Positions 25,830 through 37,053 of a DNA stretch of 64,000 nucleotides are shown here, one piece after another. Numbering within the stretch: position 1 is the stretch's first letter; each line of letters opens with the position of its first letter. The position numbers were made by a program, and so were the translations under genes. Under the pieces are notes generated by a model that was not told the origin of the DNA, made no database searches, and saw only the letters and a program-made list of their open reading frames with translations. This DNA comes from Antilocapra americana (lineage: Eukaryota; Chordata; Mammalia; Artiodactyla; Antilocapridae), in NCBI GenBank assembly GCA_007570785.1, contig ML661885.1:35906086-35970085 (forward strand). The letters are read 5' to 3'.

Positions 25830-28800
25830 TGGGGTCTAGAGAACTATTTTATGTCTATGTAGCAGATAAAGGGACGGAAATAGCGACACGAGTTTTCCAG
25901 ACTCGCCAAACTTCCCAAGAGTTAGCCATGGGCTTGGTTCACAAAGTGGCCGGAATGCCAGGCAGCCAGCTATATTTGAGTTTCTCTTAGAAACCACAAT
26001 GATGCACCCTGCTAACTCTCTTTCCAGTTTCCATTCTGCAACAATGAATCAAACAAAGAAAGGAAACTATCTGAAAAAAAAAAAAAAGTTTTTGGAAAGA
26101 TATATGGAAATACTGATTTTTGTTCCTTCGCACACGACAGGGATCTATGCAAAGAGAAAGCAAATGTCACATAGTGAAACTAGGGGCTGACTCTGTTGCC
26201 AACAGGCTCATCACTATTTTTCATCTTTGTAACACACACACCCACGATATGCTCTTTTTCTTCAGCCTGCTAATCAGAGCAGTGGTACCTGATAGTGGAT
26301 GATTGACTAAAGAAATCAAGATTGAACTTATTCCCTGAGGCAAACTGTACCTCAGATCAAAGCGTGCACACGTGGCATCCTGAAAATGCAATCCAGCTGC
26401 TCTCATCTCTTAACTCCCTGACACAGGAACCAAAGACAATAATCCTTACAAATCAGAGCTACTGTCTGTAAAGAGGGAGCATAGAATTAGAGGGACAAAC
26501 TTGGAGATCTGGACTGACTCAGTTAAATAACTTCTTTTTCGACTGACTCAATTAAATAATTATTTTTTAAAAGCTTACGGCTAGTTCTTACTTTCTAACC
26601 CAAATATCCATTATAGTCTCAATGACAAATTAAGAACAGCCATATTGGATGCTAAATGCCTAAAACCAAGATGATCTTTTGCAAAAGAATGGATAAAACT
26701 GATCCAGAAATTTTGCTGTATCACAAATGCAATGAGGTTTATTACAAGAACCAGAAAGAAAAACAGGTGCTAAAACATCTTTTAAAAAGTCTATAGCACC
26801 TTTAATTACACGGTCATTTAAAAAATACTTCTTTAGCTATTTCAGAAATCATATCTCATTAAATGATGGTTAACAGAAATATTATAAAGACTTACCTATT
26901 ATCTCATAAATAAGAGTACATAGAATAATAACAAAGTCCATTCTGATATAGGATCAGATTTTTAATGGCATAAAGAGCATTATAAATATCAATGGAAACT
27001 ATAAAAATGTAATTAATGGCTGTGGAGTTATGAAGTTAACCTCTTTTTAAAATAAGTTTTCTAGCATATTCAGTTACATTCAATAGATAGCATTCTTCTT
27101 AAAGTATAATAAAGACACTCAAGTGCTAACTTGAACCACTCTAGTGAACATTCAGTCACTTCACTGGGAAATCTGCTTGACTCCTACATACCTCAATGAT
27201 GAAAGCACTTCCCTGTTATCAATAGAGCACTAAAATTAATATCCAAGTGTAATGCTGATGGAATCCAAGACTTTTACCACATTAGGTTAATTTTTTTTTA
27301 TTTTAATTCTGCTATTTCACAATTAGTCAATATAGATTAATTAGATAGATTTGAGATGATTCACATCTGCAAATCAGAAGCAAATTACTGAGAAATTAAG
27401 TTCTATAAACATTATGAATACTTTGTATTATTTGACATTAAAAAATATTCAACTTGCCCTACAATGCCTTTCAGGAGAAACTATGGTAAAATAATATAGC
27501 AGAATAAGATAAGTGAAAGCTTGATTGCTGTAACTGACCACCTAAAATGGACTGTACTTCTTATTCCTACTGATTTCCCTTGTTTTCAACTTTAAGATAA
27601 CTAACTACGTATGAACTAAGGAAAGACAGTTGGAGAACTACTGAGAAGATGCAACTCAAATAGCAGGCCGTGCATTCCTTTGAATGCTGTGAAACAAGCT
27701 AGGAGATGACTTGCTTCTCTTTTTAAAACCTCAGTGGCTACAGCAGTATAAAAACAACAGAAGATTGAGTACCGTTTTCTTTCCACAATGTGAGTGGTAT
27801 ATAAAATTTGCAGCAAACATTAGCAATACTTCACAACAATAATACTACCAAACCACTCATTTCTTAAGTTTAAAGATAAATGCTGAAAACTGAACATATT
27901 ATTCAGTATCTCTAACTCAGTTAAATTGTTTGACTCATGAATAATCACAAAATATTTATTATATCATCTTAACTAAGGTTATGGACAGTTCTCAATAATT
28001 CAAATGCATAGAGAATAGAGAGAAAGGGGAAATGAAAACTCACAGAAAATCAAACAATATAAAAGGGCACTTTGTATTTTTTAATTTCTCACATTTTCTT
28101 TTTCTTTTCTTACTATATTCGCCACTAACAAACATTAACATTTCTATAAGGCTCCAGGTAATCAAGAATTAAAACACTTTTTTCATCATCCAAATTTATA
28201 TATCAAAATGTTCTATATTTATTCTAAGTTACCTACTGGAATACTTAAAATATCTCTATGATAATCTGTCAATTACATGCTTTGCCATAAGATAAAATAA
28301 AGAAATTATGAGGAAATATGAGAAACATTATCAATATTTATAATATTGTCCAATCTATGACAGAATAAAACACTAAGTTTTTGTAACTTGTTCAAAAATA
28401 GAGGTGTGTTTTATTTCATGATATTACTTTATTTAGGAAATGAACACATCACTTGAGTTAAACAAAATAAAAATGAAACTACTAATCTTATTTGTTGACT
28501 TAAAAATCAACCATTGTGTCGTGTGGATGTATAAATATGTGTGTGCACGGCTGAGTGTGTGTGAGTTTGTTTTTTGTGTGTTAGGTTTGCTTAAAGTAAT
28601 ATATAAAGGGTTCATAAAGGGGATGGATATAGTTCAGTTATATTTAAATACTCATACAAGGAGTAATTAGGCTTGGTGAGAATTCAGTTTTTGTGCCCTC
28701 ACTTTTTAGCAGAGTTCCTGACTTGGAGCACATACTTAATTAAGTCAAGCTTTCTTCAAGATGTCTTGCACAATACATCTAACATCAGAGAAAGAGATTT

Positions 28801-28968
28801 TAGGCGTTCAGTTGCTAGTATTTCACAGCAAGGGAAGACTGTTAAATTAGTTATGAAGTAATAAAAAAAAATTATCCCACTACCCTATCATGTAAAAAAG
28901 ATAAAATAATTATAAAAAAGATAAAACTAACACACCACTTCGAAGACACACAGTTTGCTGGGGGATTT
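25830..28968. other. AT-rich DNA, no gene seen
   Basis: Over 3 kb with no supported gene or recognised interspersed repeat. It holds a 29-bp tandem duplication at 26512-26569 and an A-run at 26075-26088. A TG-rich stretch lies at 28528-28580. Confidence 0.55.
26512..26569. repeat. Two-copy tandem duplication, period 29
   Basis: Unit starts gactgactcagttaaataa at 26512 and gactgactcaattaaataat at 26541, with a few substitutions between copies. It looks like a local slippage or duplication product. Confidence 0.75.
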
Positions 28969-28979
28969 ATTAGAGTGAT

Positions 28980-29194
28980 TCCCTGGTGGCTCAGATGGTA
29001 AAGAGTCTGCCTGCAGTGCTGGAGACCCAGGTTCTATCCCTGGGCCGGGAAGATCCCTTGGAGAAGGAAATGGCAAACCATTCCAGTACTCTTGCCTGGG
29101 AAATCCCATGGATAGAGAAATCTTATAGGCTACAGTCCGTGGGGTTGCAAAGAGTCAGACATGACTAAGCGACTTCACTTCACTTCACTTTTTA
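28980..29194 (+). mobile_element. Bov-tA SINE
   Basis: Starts 'tccctggtggctcagatggt' and ends with three CTTCA-type units before TTTTT. An exact 11-bp duplication attagagtgat is at 28969-28979 and 29195-29205. Forms an inverted pair with the next SINE 185 bp away. Confidence 0.95.
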
Positions 29195-29378
29195 ATTAGA
29201 GTGATAAGTTAAAATGGGTCTATTTCCACTCTTGTATCTAGTCCCTTAGGTCACCAAAGCCTAAAAGTTTAGATTGTGCCTATTCCAGCAAATGTATTTT
29301 ATGATTAACTTCAAATACAAATAGATGGCCATATAAGAAAAATCTGCAGGCTCTTTACAAATGCAAAGTAAGAGTGAG

Positions 29379-29578
29379 AAAAGTGAAAGTCCCTCAGTCA
29401 TGTCTGACTCTGTGATCCCATGGACTGTATAGCTCACTAAGTTCTTCTGTCCATGGAATTCTCCAGGTAAGAATACTGGAGCGGGTTGCCATTCTCTTCT
29501 CCAGGGGATCTTCCCAACCCAAGGTTCGAACCTGGGTCTCCTGCAATGCAGGCAGATTCTTCACCATCTGAGCCACTC
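29379..29578 (-). mobile_element. Bov-tA SINE, reversed
   Basis: Reversed Bov-tA: 'tcagtcatgtctgactctgt', 'gaatactggagcgggttgcc', 'cctgggtctcctgcaatgca', 'cagattcttcaccatctgag'. The head is clipped after 'gagccact', so the copy is slightly 5'-truncated. No clear target duplication seen. Confidence 0.94.
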
Positions 29579-29589
29579 CAAATATACCT

Positions 29590-30535
29590 ATCCTTCTGGG
29601 ATTTCTTTTTTTAGGAAGAAAACGTGCTTTGAAATGATATTGGTAAATGTCAATTTCCTTCTAGTTTATCTGCCCTCATACTTACATACAAACATTATTT
29701 TAAACAGAACTTAACAGTTTGAGTTAAACTCAACAAAACAAAGAGATTAAAGTTGAATGGGAGTGTGTCTATCAGCCAGGGCTCAGCAGAGGGAATACAC
29801 TTCACCTCTAGGCAACTGAGCCTGCCTGCCTGAGCGTTCTAGCATCCTTGGTATGTGAGGTCACTGCCTATGATTCATCTCTTTGACTACCACTTTGTTT
29901 TGGACTCTTTATGCCTGTATGTTTATTTATAACATGCCAGAATAACAGTGGAATGAATGAAAGAAACTCCTAGTAGTATCTTTTAGCTTAAAGATGCTTA
30001 AAGATTACAGCTGGCTACAGGATGACAACTTTTCCAGCCCCCATTCACTAATTGCTCTCTCTTTTCATTTTATTGTGGTGTGCTATAAAATACTGCTTTT
30101 ATTTTACTGGCACTTCAATTGTCTTTTTTTTTTTTCTTCTCCACTTTATGGGTAAGAATGACTTTATTCTAGCTAGGAATATCAACTTAGCTTCTAATGC
30201 TCACTGGAATTCTCTTAGCTATATGAATTTTTAGGAAACATTTAATTTTTTTTTAACCCAGAGTGAAAATAGCACATTTATCCACTCTCCAAAAATCCCA
30301 ATAAATAACAAAGGTACATTAGACTCCAAAACAGCTTAACTGAACCATATGTGAATCCAAAGCCCTGCCAAAATTGGATCAGCATTATAAAAGGTAGTTT
30401 CATATTTCATCCGGCCATAAAATAGGAACCTATAGTATATAAAATGCACTGATCGCTTGCACAGAGCTCATGATGACAATAGCATGGAAAGGCATTGTCA
30501 GCAGATAAGTGACCTCCATACACACTCCGGGAGTG
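29590..30535. other. Unique DNA, no gene seen
   Basis: No supported gene or repeat, only a T-run at 30124-30136. Confidence 0.5.
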
Positions 30536-30540
30536 TCTTA

Positions 30541-30595
30541 AGTTTTTTTTGTTTTGTTTTGTTTTTTTCTTTCCTTTTTCTGTTTTTGTTTTTAA
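30541..30595 (-). repeat. A-rich tract (minus strand) next to candidate pseudogene
   Basis: On the plus strand this is a T-rich run with TTTTG units; on the minus strand it is an A-rich tract about 40 bp downstream of the stop at 30634. It could be the degraded poly(A) tail of a retrocopy or a simple A-rich repeat. No matching target duplication was found. Confidence 0.5.
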
Positions 30596-30633
30596 CCTGG
30601 ATTGGCTAATCACCGATTACGAGAACAAAAAAC

Positions 30634-30938
30634 TTAAAACAGCATCTTGAACCTCAGTCCCTCTGGCAATTTCAGAATTTCACCATCAAAATATTTCATT
30701 AGAGAATCTTCAAGAAGCAGCAGAAGGTCTGGCACCGAACCCTTAGGATCCCATTAAGGGCCTCCGCCATAGTCCGTAGCTCGTCTAGTCCAAAACGGCA
30801 CTCTCTACTCTCACAAATTCTCTCCAAAGCCATCTGAATCCTCTTTTCCTTATCAGGGTGATACAGGCTCGCATCATCCTCGGAGCCTTCCGACAGGGGC
30901 GACAGCAGCTGGGGGTGGGGGATGCTACGACTGTTCAT
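30634..30938 (-). pseudogene. Unidentified small protein frame with one frameshift (candidate pseudogene or gene)
   Basis: A protein-like minus-strand frame that I do not recognise. It starts at ATG 30938-30936 (context gggaaacaATGA, A at -3), with an in-frame TGA four codons upstream. The first part begins MNSRSIPHPQLLSPLSEGSE, is acidic and serine-rich, then has a charged helix-like piece (DKEKRIQMALERICESRECR) and LDELRTMAEALNG. Near 30751 the coding character moves to another frame, which reads DPKGSVPDLLLLLEDSLMKY, then FDGEILKLPEGLRFKMLF and TAA at 30634-30636. One missing base would join the two. If the first frame is simply read on, it gives 79 codons ending at 30699. Total about 100 residues, no signal peptide or membrane segment. 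The region is CpG-rich for this window. It may be a retrocopy (A-rich tract downstream), a decayed gene, or a live gene with a sequence error. No function is proposed. Confidence 0.45.
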
Positions 30939-31310
30939 TGTTTCCCTTCACAAAACACTGCCACGGGGCGCAGATTAACACCAAAAAATAGATGGCTGCC
31001 ACCGAAGAGAAACATTTTTCAGAATGCCTCCACTTGATTAATGAAGTAATCGAGCAGACCACGGGTTGACTTTTGCCACGCACTCTTCTTCCCTCAACCT
31101 TCTCCTTCTGGAGAAGCAGCAACGATCAGAATGCTTCTGCCAACGTCCACTTGCTCTGAAGAGTCATTTTCACAAAGTTGGAAGGAAGGCCACGGTTATT
31201 AAAACGCTATGTTCCCTGCTGGAAATATTCTTTTCACCACCTCTGAACTACTTCCTTGAAGGCAAATGCTATCTCTCTGCCCAGCCGCCCCCCCGCCCCA
31301 AGAACTGATA
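30939..31310 (-). promoter_or_regulatory. CpG-enriched leader/promoter-like region
   Basis: From about 30.70 to 31.32 kb I count about two dozen CpG, against only a few in most stretches of similar length. This half lies upstream of the minus-strand start at 30938 and includes 'ccgtggcagtgttttgtgaa' on the minus strand and a C-rich run near 31285. It fits a weak CpG-island promoter or the 5' untranslated part of a transcript or retrocopy. Confidence 0.35.
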
Positions 31311-31325
31311 CTTTATTTGACGTGT

Positions 31326-31622
31326 ACTTGGTAGCTCATTTGTAAAGAATCCACCTGCAATGCAGGAGACCCCGGTTCAATTCCTGGGTCAGGAAGCTCC
31401 ACTGGAGAAGGAATACGCTACCCACTCTAGTATTCTTGGGCTTCCCTTGTGGCTCAGCTGGTAAGGAATCTGCCTGCAATAGGAGGGACCTGGGTTGGGA
31501 AGATGCCCTGAAGAAGGGAAAGTCTACCCACTCCATTTCTGGCCTGGAGAATTCCCTGGACTGTATAGTCCATGGGGTCCCAGAGAGTTGAACACGACTG
31601 AGCGACGTTCACTTTCACTTTG
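31326..31622 (+). mobile_element. Bov-tA/Bov-A dimer-type SINE
   Basis: Two SINE units in the same direction: the first (31326-31436) ends at 'ctagtattcttgggcttccc', where the second head begins directly and runs to 'cgacgttcactttcactt'. The junction 'tattcttgggcttccc' recurs in the copy at 55.6 kb, so it is a dimeric subfamily, not a chance insertion. Confidence 0.9.
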
Positions 31623-31807
31623 GACACTGATCCTTATCTCAGATACACATGAGGCTGTCACTGGGCACCTTCCACAGAATAACATTCTACACATGCCTGA
31701 GGGGCAATGACTTGAAGATGCAAGGTGGTAATAATGTCACATCCAAGATAAGCATCAGAACCCAAGGGGCTCCTGCGGCCTTGTCCCTGAGATGACGCTC
31801 CCACACA

Positions 31808-31860
31808 GGGTGCTGTGCCGTGCCTAGTCGCTCAGTCATGTCCGACTCTGCGACGCCATG
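31808..31860 (-). mobile_element. Bov-tA 3' fragment, reversed
   Basis: Only the last 50 bp of a reversed Bov-tA remain: 'cctagtcgctcagtcatgtc' then 'cgactctgcgacgccatgag', after which sequence becomes unrelated. This is a strong 5' truncation. Confidence 0.85.
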
Positions 31861-31869
31861 AGAAAAACA

Positions 31870-32605
31870 TGGTATTTGCTTGACTTCTCAATAAAAGCTA
31901 AAACCTAAGGCCCATGAACTGCCTTTGCTCTTTCAAATTTTGTCCCCATTCTTTCTTATTTCATGGTGAATCACTGTCTACCTTGTGGTGTGCCTTATTC
32001 ACTCCATTCTGTACTAAGCTCTAAAATGCCATGAGTAATGAAAGAACTGAGTTAGCATTTTAAAATACAAACCGAACTCAAAAGTGAATCAGACAGGGTA
32101 AATTACTTTTCCAATTGTCTGAAATCCCCAATCACACACCTGAGAAAAGCTTTCTGAAGAAATACTCCTTACAAAAAGAAAACACAAAGAAGCCAGGATA
32201 ATTCAAAAAGCAGTTTGACCACTTAACCTTTCTTTCTCTTCCTAAAAACTTGCTTTTTCTCTTGTTTCTGTGGTGATTGTCTCCTTAGATGATAAATACT
32301 CTAAGTACAAACCTTGTACTTCTCTAGGCTATGAGTTCTCAGAATAGTGATGCTAGCTAATCAATAAGTATGTGTATGTTTGTGTATATAAATACACGTG
32401 TGCACATGTGTATGAAGATGTATATGGGCAGTGACAACCAAAAGTGCTTTTTAAAATATGTTCAGAGAGGGAACAGAAGAGGCTGGAAGCACACTTTGGG
32501 AAATTAAGCGACTGAGTAATCTACTTTCTATTCACAGGCATAATAAAAAAGTAATCTAGATTGTATAACAATCTGTATATTTTTCAAAGTGACTAAATGC
32601 ATATA
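31870..32605. other. Unique AT-rich DNA, no gene seen
   Basis: No supported gene or repeat, apart from a TG/CA-rich stretch at about 32366-32415. Confidence 0.5.
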
Positions 32606-32609
32606 ATTT

Positions 32610-32755
32610 TATACAATTTTACAACAACTCTAAGATGTAGGGCTGGTATTATAACCTCCATTTTATAAATGAGGAAACAGAGCAGGTGTGATTACCCAAG
32701 ACAGCACTTTGGGTAATAACAGTTGGGACTAGAATCAGACTACTCTGACCACATC
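32610..32755 (-). repeat. MIR SINE, reversed
   Basis: 'cctccattttataaatgagg', 'aaacagagcagg', 'gattacccaagacagcac' and 'ggactagaatcagactactc' follow the reversed MIR core (ccattttacagatgaggaaac ... gcccaaggtcacacag ... ggatttgaacccaggcagtc). Confidence 0.85.
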
Positions 32756-32759
32756 ATGG

Positions 32760-35655
32760 GCTCTTTCCCATGCTTTCTCCCCATTTCTGATCTTTACAAA
32801 GTGTTAGTGTATGTTTCTCAAAATTACTGAAGGAGAAATACTCAGCAAACAGCCTGCCTCTGGCTTCTATTTCCCATTAGATTTTACATAACTGTTCCAT
32901 ATATTTTCACTCATCTTTCTCTGTCCTCATATTAATAATCAATTTCTAAACAAATTAATCAAGAATTTTTTCATGACTTTCTATATGGAGTAGCTTATCT
33001 ACCTTCAAAAATGATAATAAAATGTATCTCATTTTTACATGTATCTTTTACTTATCAGTTAAACCTTGATTTTTATAATATGCAATATTTTATAATATGT
33101 AATAGTTTAATAATGTAATATTTTATAATACATGATTTAGTTTTTTATATTCAAATTAATTATTATTTTGTGATTTCTCCCAGTGTTACTATTATTTGAA
33201 AGTCCTTCCTTATTCAAAGGCAAGGTAACTATTTATGTACATTATCTTAGCAGTAAACGCCTCTGAGATGACCCCCAGTGATAACAGCTTTTGGTTTTAA
33301 GCCCATGTACAATGCCTTTCCCTTCAGAGTGGCTAGACCTGCTGACTCAATTTTAATAAAAATAATTCAGCAAAGTGATGGGATGCCTCCTTCCAAGACT
33401 AGTTTATGAAAAGACTACGATTTCAGTCCTGGGCTCCTTGTCTTGCTCGCTCATTTGCTTGCGCAGAGAGGAGCCAGTTGCCATGCTATGAGTTTCTCCT
33501 TGGAGAAGCCCAGGAGGCAAAGTACTGAGTTAACAGCCATGCAGTGACCTTTTAGGCAGGTCTTCCTTTGGCTGAGACTTCAGATGACACCATAGCTCTG
33601 GCTGTCACTTTCTGAATCCAGCCTTATATGAGACACTGTACCAAAATCACATAGATAAGCAGTGCTCATAGTTCTGACCCCAAGAAAAAGAGTATGAGAA
33701 AACCACAAGACTAAGGCACATAACCCAACATTTGATTCTAAGCTCCTGACCTTTAAAAGAGAAAGAGATATAAACCATATAAAATGGCACAAATGATATA
33801 CAAATTACTAGAATCAAGAAGCCATAGTTTTGTTGAACTAGGAAAAGGATTATATTTTAAAAAGTGATATAAAAGCAAATGAATAATGCAGAATGTCTTT
33901 AAATTCAATACTTAAATGTACAAGGAAAAGAGATGTTCATCTCCAAAAGAGGGTTTCTCAAATAAGTTTGAAAGTTTACAAAAACATTCTAGAAATATTA
34001 TTTTATTTTTCCTTCATAAATATATGTAAGAATTATTGCCTCTGGACATCATACAACATCAACACGAGCCTTGTAGGAGTCACTTGGACAGGGTCAGACT
34101 CACAAACCTGCCTATATCAGGAAAACCTCTTATGAGACTAAAGACTGACAATGCCAACTGAGAGCTAATGTTAAGATATGATATTTAATTAATGGTGTCA
34201 TGGGAATATCTATTGATACTTAGCTATAAAATAAAGTCAGATATTTTATGAGTCCAATATGTCCAATTTAAAGGGTTATGCCTCTGTAACATTGATTTGT
34301 AGCAACAAACAAAAGGAATACAAAATAAGCACTTATGTCCATTTCTTTAACAATTATCTCCAAGTTACTGAATGTATTATGTTCAGTAGACATCATTTGC
34401 TAAATTTTTGTAACACTAGAACAATATATATTATAACCAGGTAAATAACAGGGAAGTGCTCATGCCAAACAATTGTTTTATAAAGAGCCATGGAATGGCA
34501 AGTCTTGAAAATAGTCAAGGAGAAAGACTTTAAAAGGCAAGCCGGACATATCAGTAAATAATCAACAAAATTTTAGGTCAACTTTGTAAACTGCTCCTCA
34601 CAAGTGTGTTCTCATTTTACCTTCTCCTCCAGCCAAAAGCATTTTTTCCAACTTTATATTCCATAATTTGTGTTATGGAAACAGCAGAGCTATAGTTTGT
34701 AAAACATTCCCTCACCACCCAAGAATCTGATAGACTTGCCTTAGGGAACAGGGATTCTATCCCCTATGGGACCCTGAAGCTTGAGAAAAGATTTAAAAAC
34801 AGGAACAATTCCATAAAGAGAATCTGGATGCCTAAACCAATAGCCAAACCGCATCTTTCATACCTATGCTCATGGAAAAGGTTGTGTTACTCATTAGTCT
34901 GTTCAACTTTATATACATTGTCTTCTTAGTAGAGCAACTTTAATTATATTAAATGACATGAAGTAGTTACTCCTTCCAGACATTGATTATATTAATAGCA
35001 TATCACAGAGCCATTTTAATAACTCCATGAAAAGACCATTTTCAATAACATTTTCCTTGGAATTCTAGAAAGAGGGAACAATAAATAATCTTAAACAAAG
35101 CAAAAAAAGATGTTTTCTGGTTAATCAAACTTGGCCTAAGTATAAGTAAAGAGTTTTAGCCATGTAGCATAATCCAAAGGCAAAATATGTTTAAATTTCA
35201 GGCACAGATCAGTAGGATAGACCCATAAATAAAACTGTCTATATACGGCAAGAAATTGTGTCTTTGTGTTCCTACCTTTCAAATCCAAGTGCAAACATAA
35301 AGAACCTAGAAAGATCTCACCATCAGAAGAAAAAGCAAATTAAAGGTAGATTGAGATTAGCAGACAGAGTAACTACACATAAAAGGTGTAATTTTAGGAG
35401 GCAGATACAAATTATTAGGAAAAGCCAAATATATGTTTTCATTTCAACATTATTTTCCCACATTACAAAAGAATTCCATCAACAGCCAATATTACTATGC
35501 CTCCATTATAATACAATAAATCCCTTCAGATCCATATATAACCGACCTCGCTCATTGCTTCGACAGATTTGAATTGTTGAGTAATTCCCTGGTGTTTGGT
35601 TTCTTTCTTTCTGACTCAGATTCTACAGGATGCTTTCTCTAACTTGGGACTTCAT
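32760..35655. other. Unique AT-rich DNA, no gene seen
   Basis: About 2.9 kb without a supported gene. A degenerate ATATT-rich stretch lies at 33070-33135. The GC-richer stretch 33410-33560 shows no family or coding signal I can name. Confidence 0.5.
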
Positions 35656-35662
35656 GCCAATC

Positions 35663-35716
35663 TCTCTTCTCCCTGAGCACTCTCCTCTTCTCTTCTCCCT
35701 GAGCACTCTCCTCTTC
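35663..35716. repeat. Two-copy tandem repeat, period 26
   Basis: The unit tctcttctccctgagcac plus tctcctct occurs at 35663-35688 and again, identical, at 35689-35714. Perfect identity suggests a recent duplication. It is followed by an AAAC-rich run. Confidence 0.9.
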
Positions 35717-36008
35717 CACAAACAAACAAAAAACAAACAAAAAGTCCCCCTCTGATTCTAGAAACCAAACCAACACACCATTTTCCAAGGCTCTGCTGTA
35801 CTAAATGTCTTGCCTCATGTCTTCTTGGAGCAGCTTCCGCCGTCCATTCAGTTTCCATTAATGCTCCACATGGCAGATAGAGAATAAGAGAAGCCAGGAT
35901 CTTGGCCTCCCTAAGGGACAAATCTACAATCTCCATCAATAATGAATTTCACCAACATTTCCTCAGAGGAACAGGGTACAATTAAAAAGGTTATAAGTCC
36001 TTGCACTA

Positions 36009-36299
36009 CTAGAACCTAAGGGCATCCGTGAATGAAACTGGCTTAAGCCCAATTAGAGGAATCAGTACATTTGTCTTCTCTTGGAACAACCCTGCTCTTA
36101 CAGTTCCCATCAATTCGGTATAAATCTGACTGATCTTATCCAAGAAGTTAATAGAAAATTGCTCACAGTGGGCGACTGCCACCTCAGTTTCCAAGCAGAG
36201 ACAGATGGGATTTCCCAGATGGTTTGTCACTGCAAAGTGCAAGGCTGGATGAGACTTCACAGAAAGCATGGAAGAGCAGAATACCTTCTTGGCCTTCAC
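36009..36299 (-). other. 96-codon open frame, coding status doubtful
   Basis: Minus-strand open frame beginning MKAKKVFCSSMLSVK and ending LIGLKPVSFTDALRF. It has no recognised domain. The opposite strand is open over much of the same stretch (36081-36350), which weakens the case for coding. No splice acceptor or poly(A) signal stands out. It could be a piece of an old repeat, pseudogene or exon. Confidence 0.2.
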
Positions 36300-36734
36300 C
36301 CAGGTCAGAGTGAAGGACTGAAAATGGATTCTTTTACAAACAAATCATAATTGCCTCCATGGGTTCACCACCTTGCCCTCTTTAACTACTTCAAAGGGGT
36401 GCAGATGTTACACTGAATTTAGTCAATATTTATCAAGAAGCCATCATAGGCATATCTTTCTGTTAGGTAAAACCTGACAAAATAGATATAGTTATCCTTC
36501 TCTACTGCATATTACATTCAAGTGAGATTAAGAATTAATTATAAACAAATAAAACAGGCACAAGATGGCATTAACTGTGGTACTGTATTGCTAAGTTGGG
36601 CAGATGAAGAAAGATCTAAGAGGAAACAGGAAAAATGGGTATAAAGACTCAAGGAGAACACAAGGATCTTGAATAAAGAAAGAGGTGCATCATTTGCTGA
36701 TACTGGAGAAAAGTTAAAGGAAAGGATTAATTGA

Positions 36735-36832
36735 CTCATTTTCTAAAGGTTATTTACTGAGCCCTTGCTATAAACCAAACATTGTTGTAGATAAGAAGGA
36801 TACAAAGATAAATGATAAATAAGCAGCACATA
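36735..36832 (-). repeat. L2 LINE, first part (split by Bov-tA)
   Basis: 'ttatttactgagcccttgct' and 'gtagataagaaggatacaaa' correspond to the reversed L2 tail (tatttattgagcacctact ... ctggggatacagcag). The element is interrupted at 36833 by a SINE. Confidence 0.65.
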
Positions 36833-37053
36833 GTTGGTGGTACTAGTGGCAAAGAACTCGCCGCCTGCCAATACAGGAGACATAAGAGGTGGAGGTTTGA
36901 TCCCTAGATTGGGAAGATCCCCTGGAGGAGGGCATGGCAACCCACTCCAGTATTCTTGCCTGGAGAATCCCATGGATAGAGGAACCCGGCAGGCTATAGT
37001 CCATAGTGTTGCTGAGAGTCAGACATGACTGAAGCGACTCAGCAGCAGCAGCA
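36833..37053 (+). mobile_element. Bov-tA SINE
   Basis: Head 'ttggtggtactagtggcaaa', middle 'cttgatccctag'-like 'tttgatccctagattgggaa', end 'gaagcgactcagcagcagca' with CAG units, typical of one Bov-tA subfamily. Inserted into L2. Confidence 0.94.
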
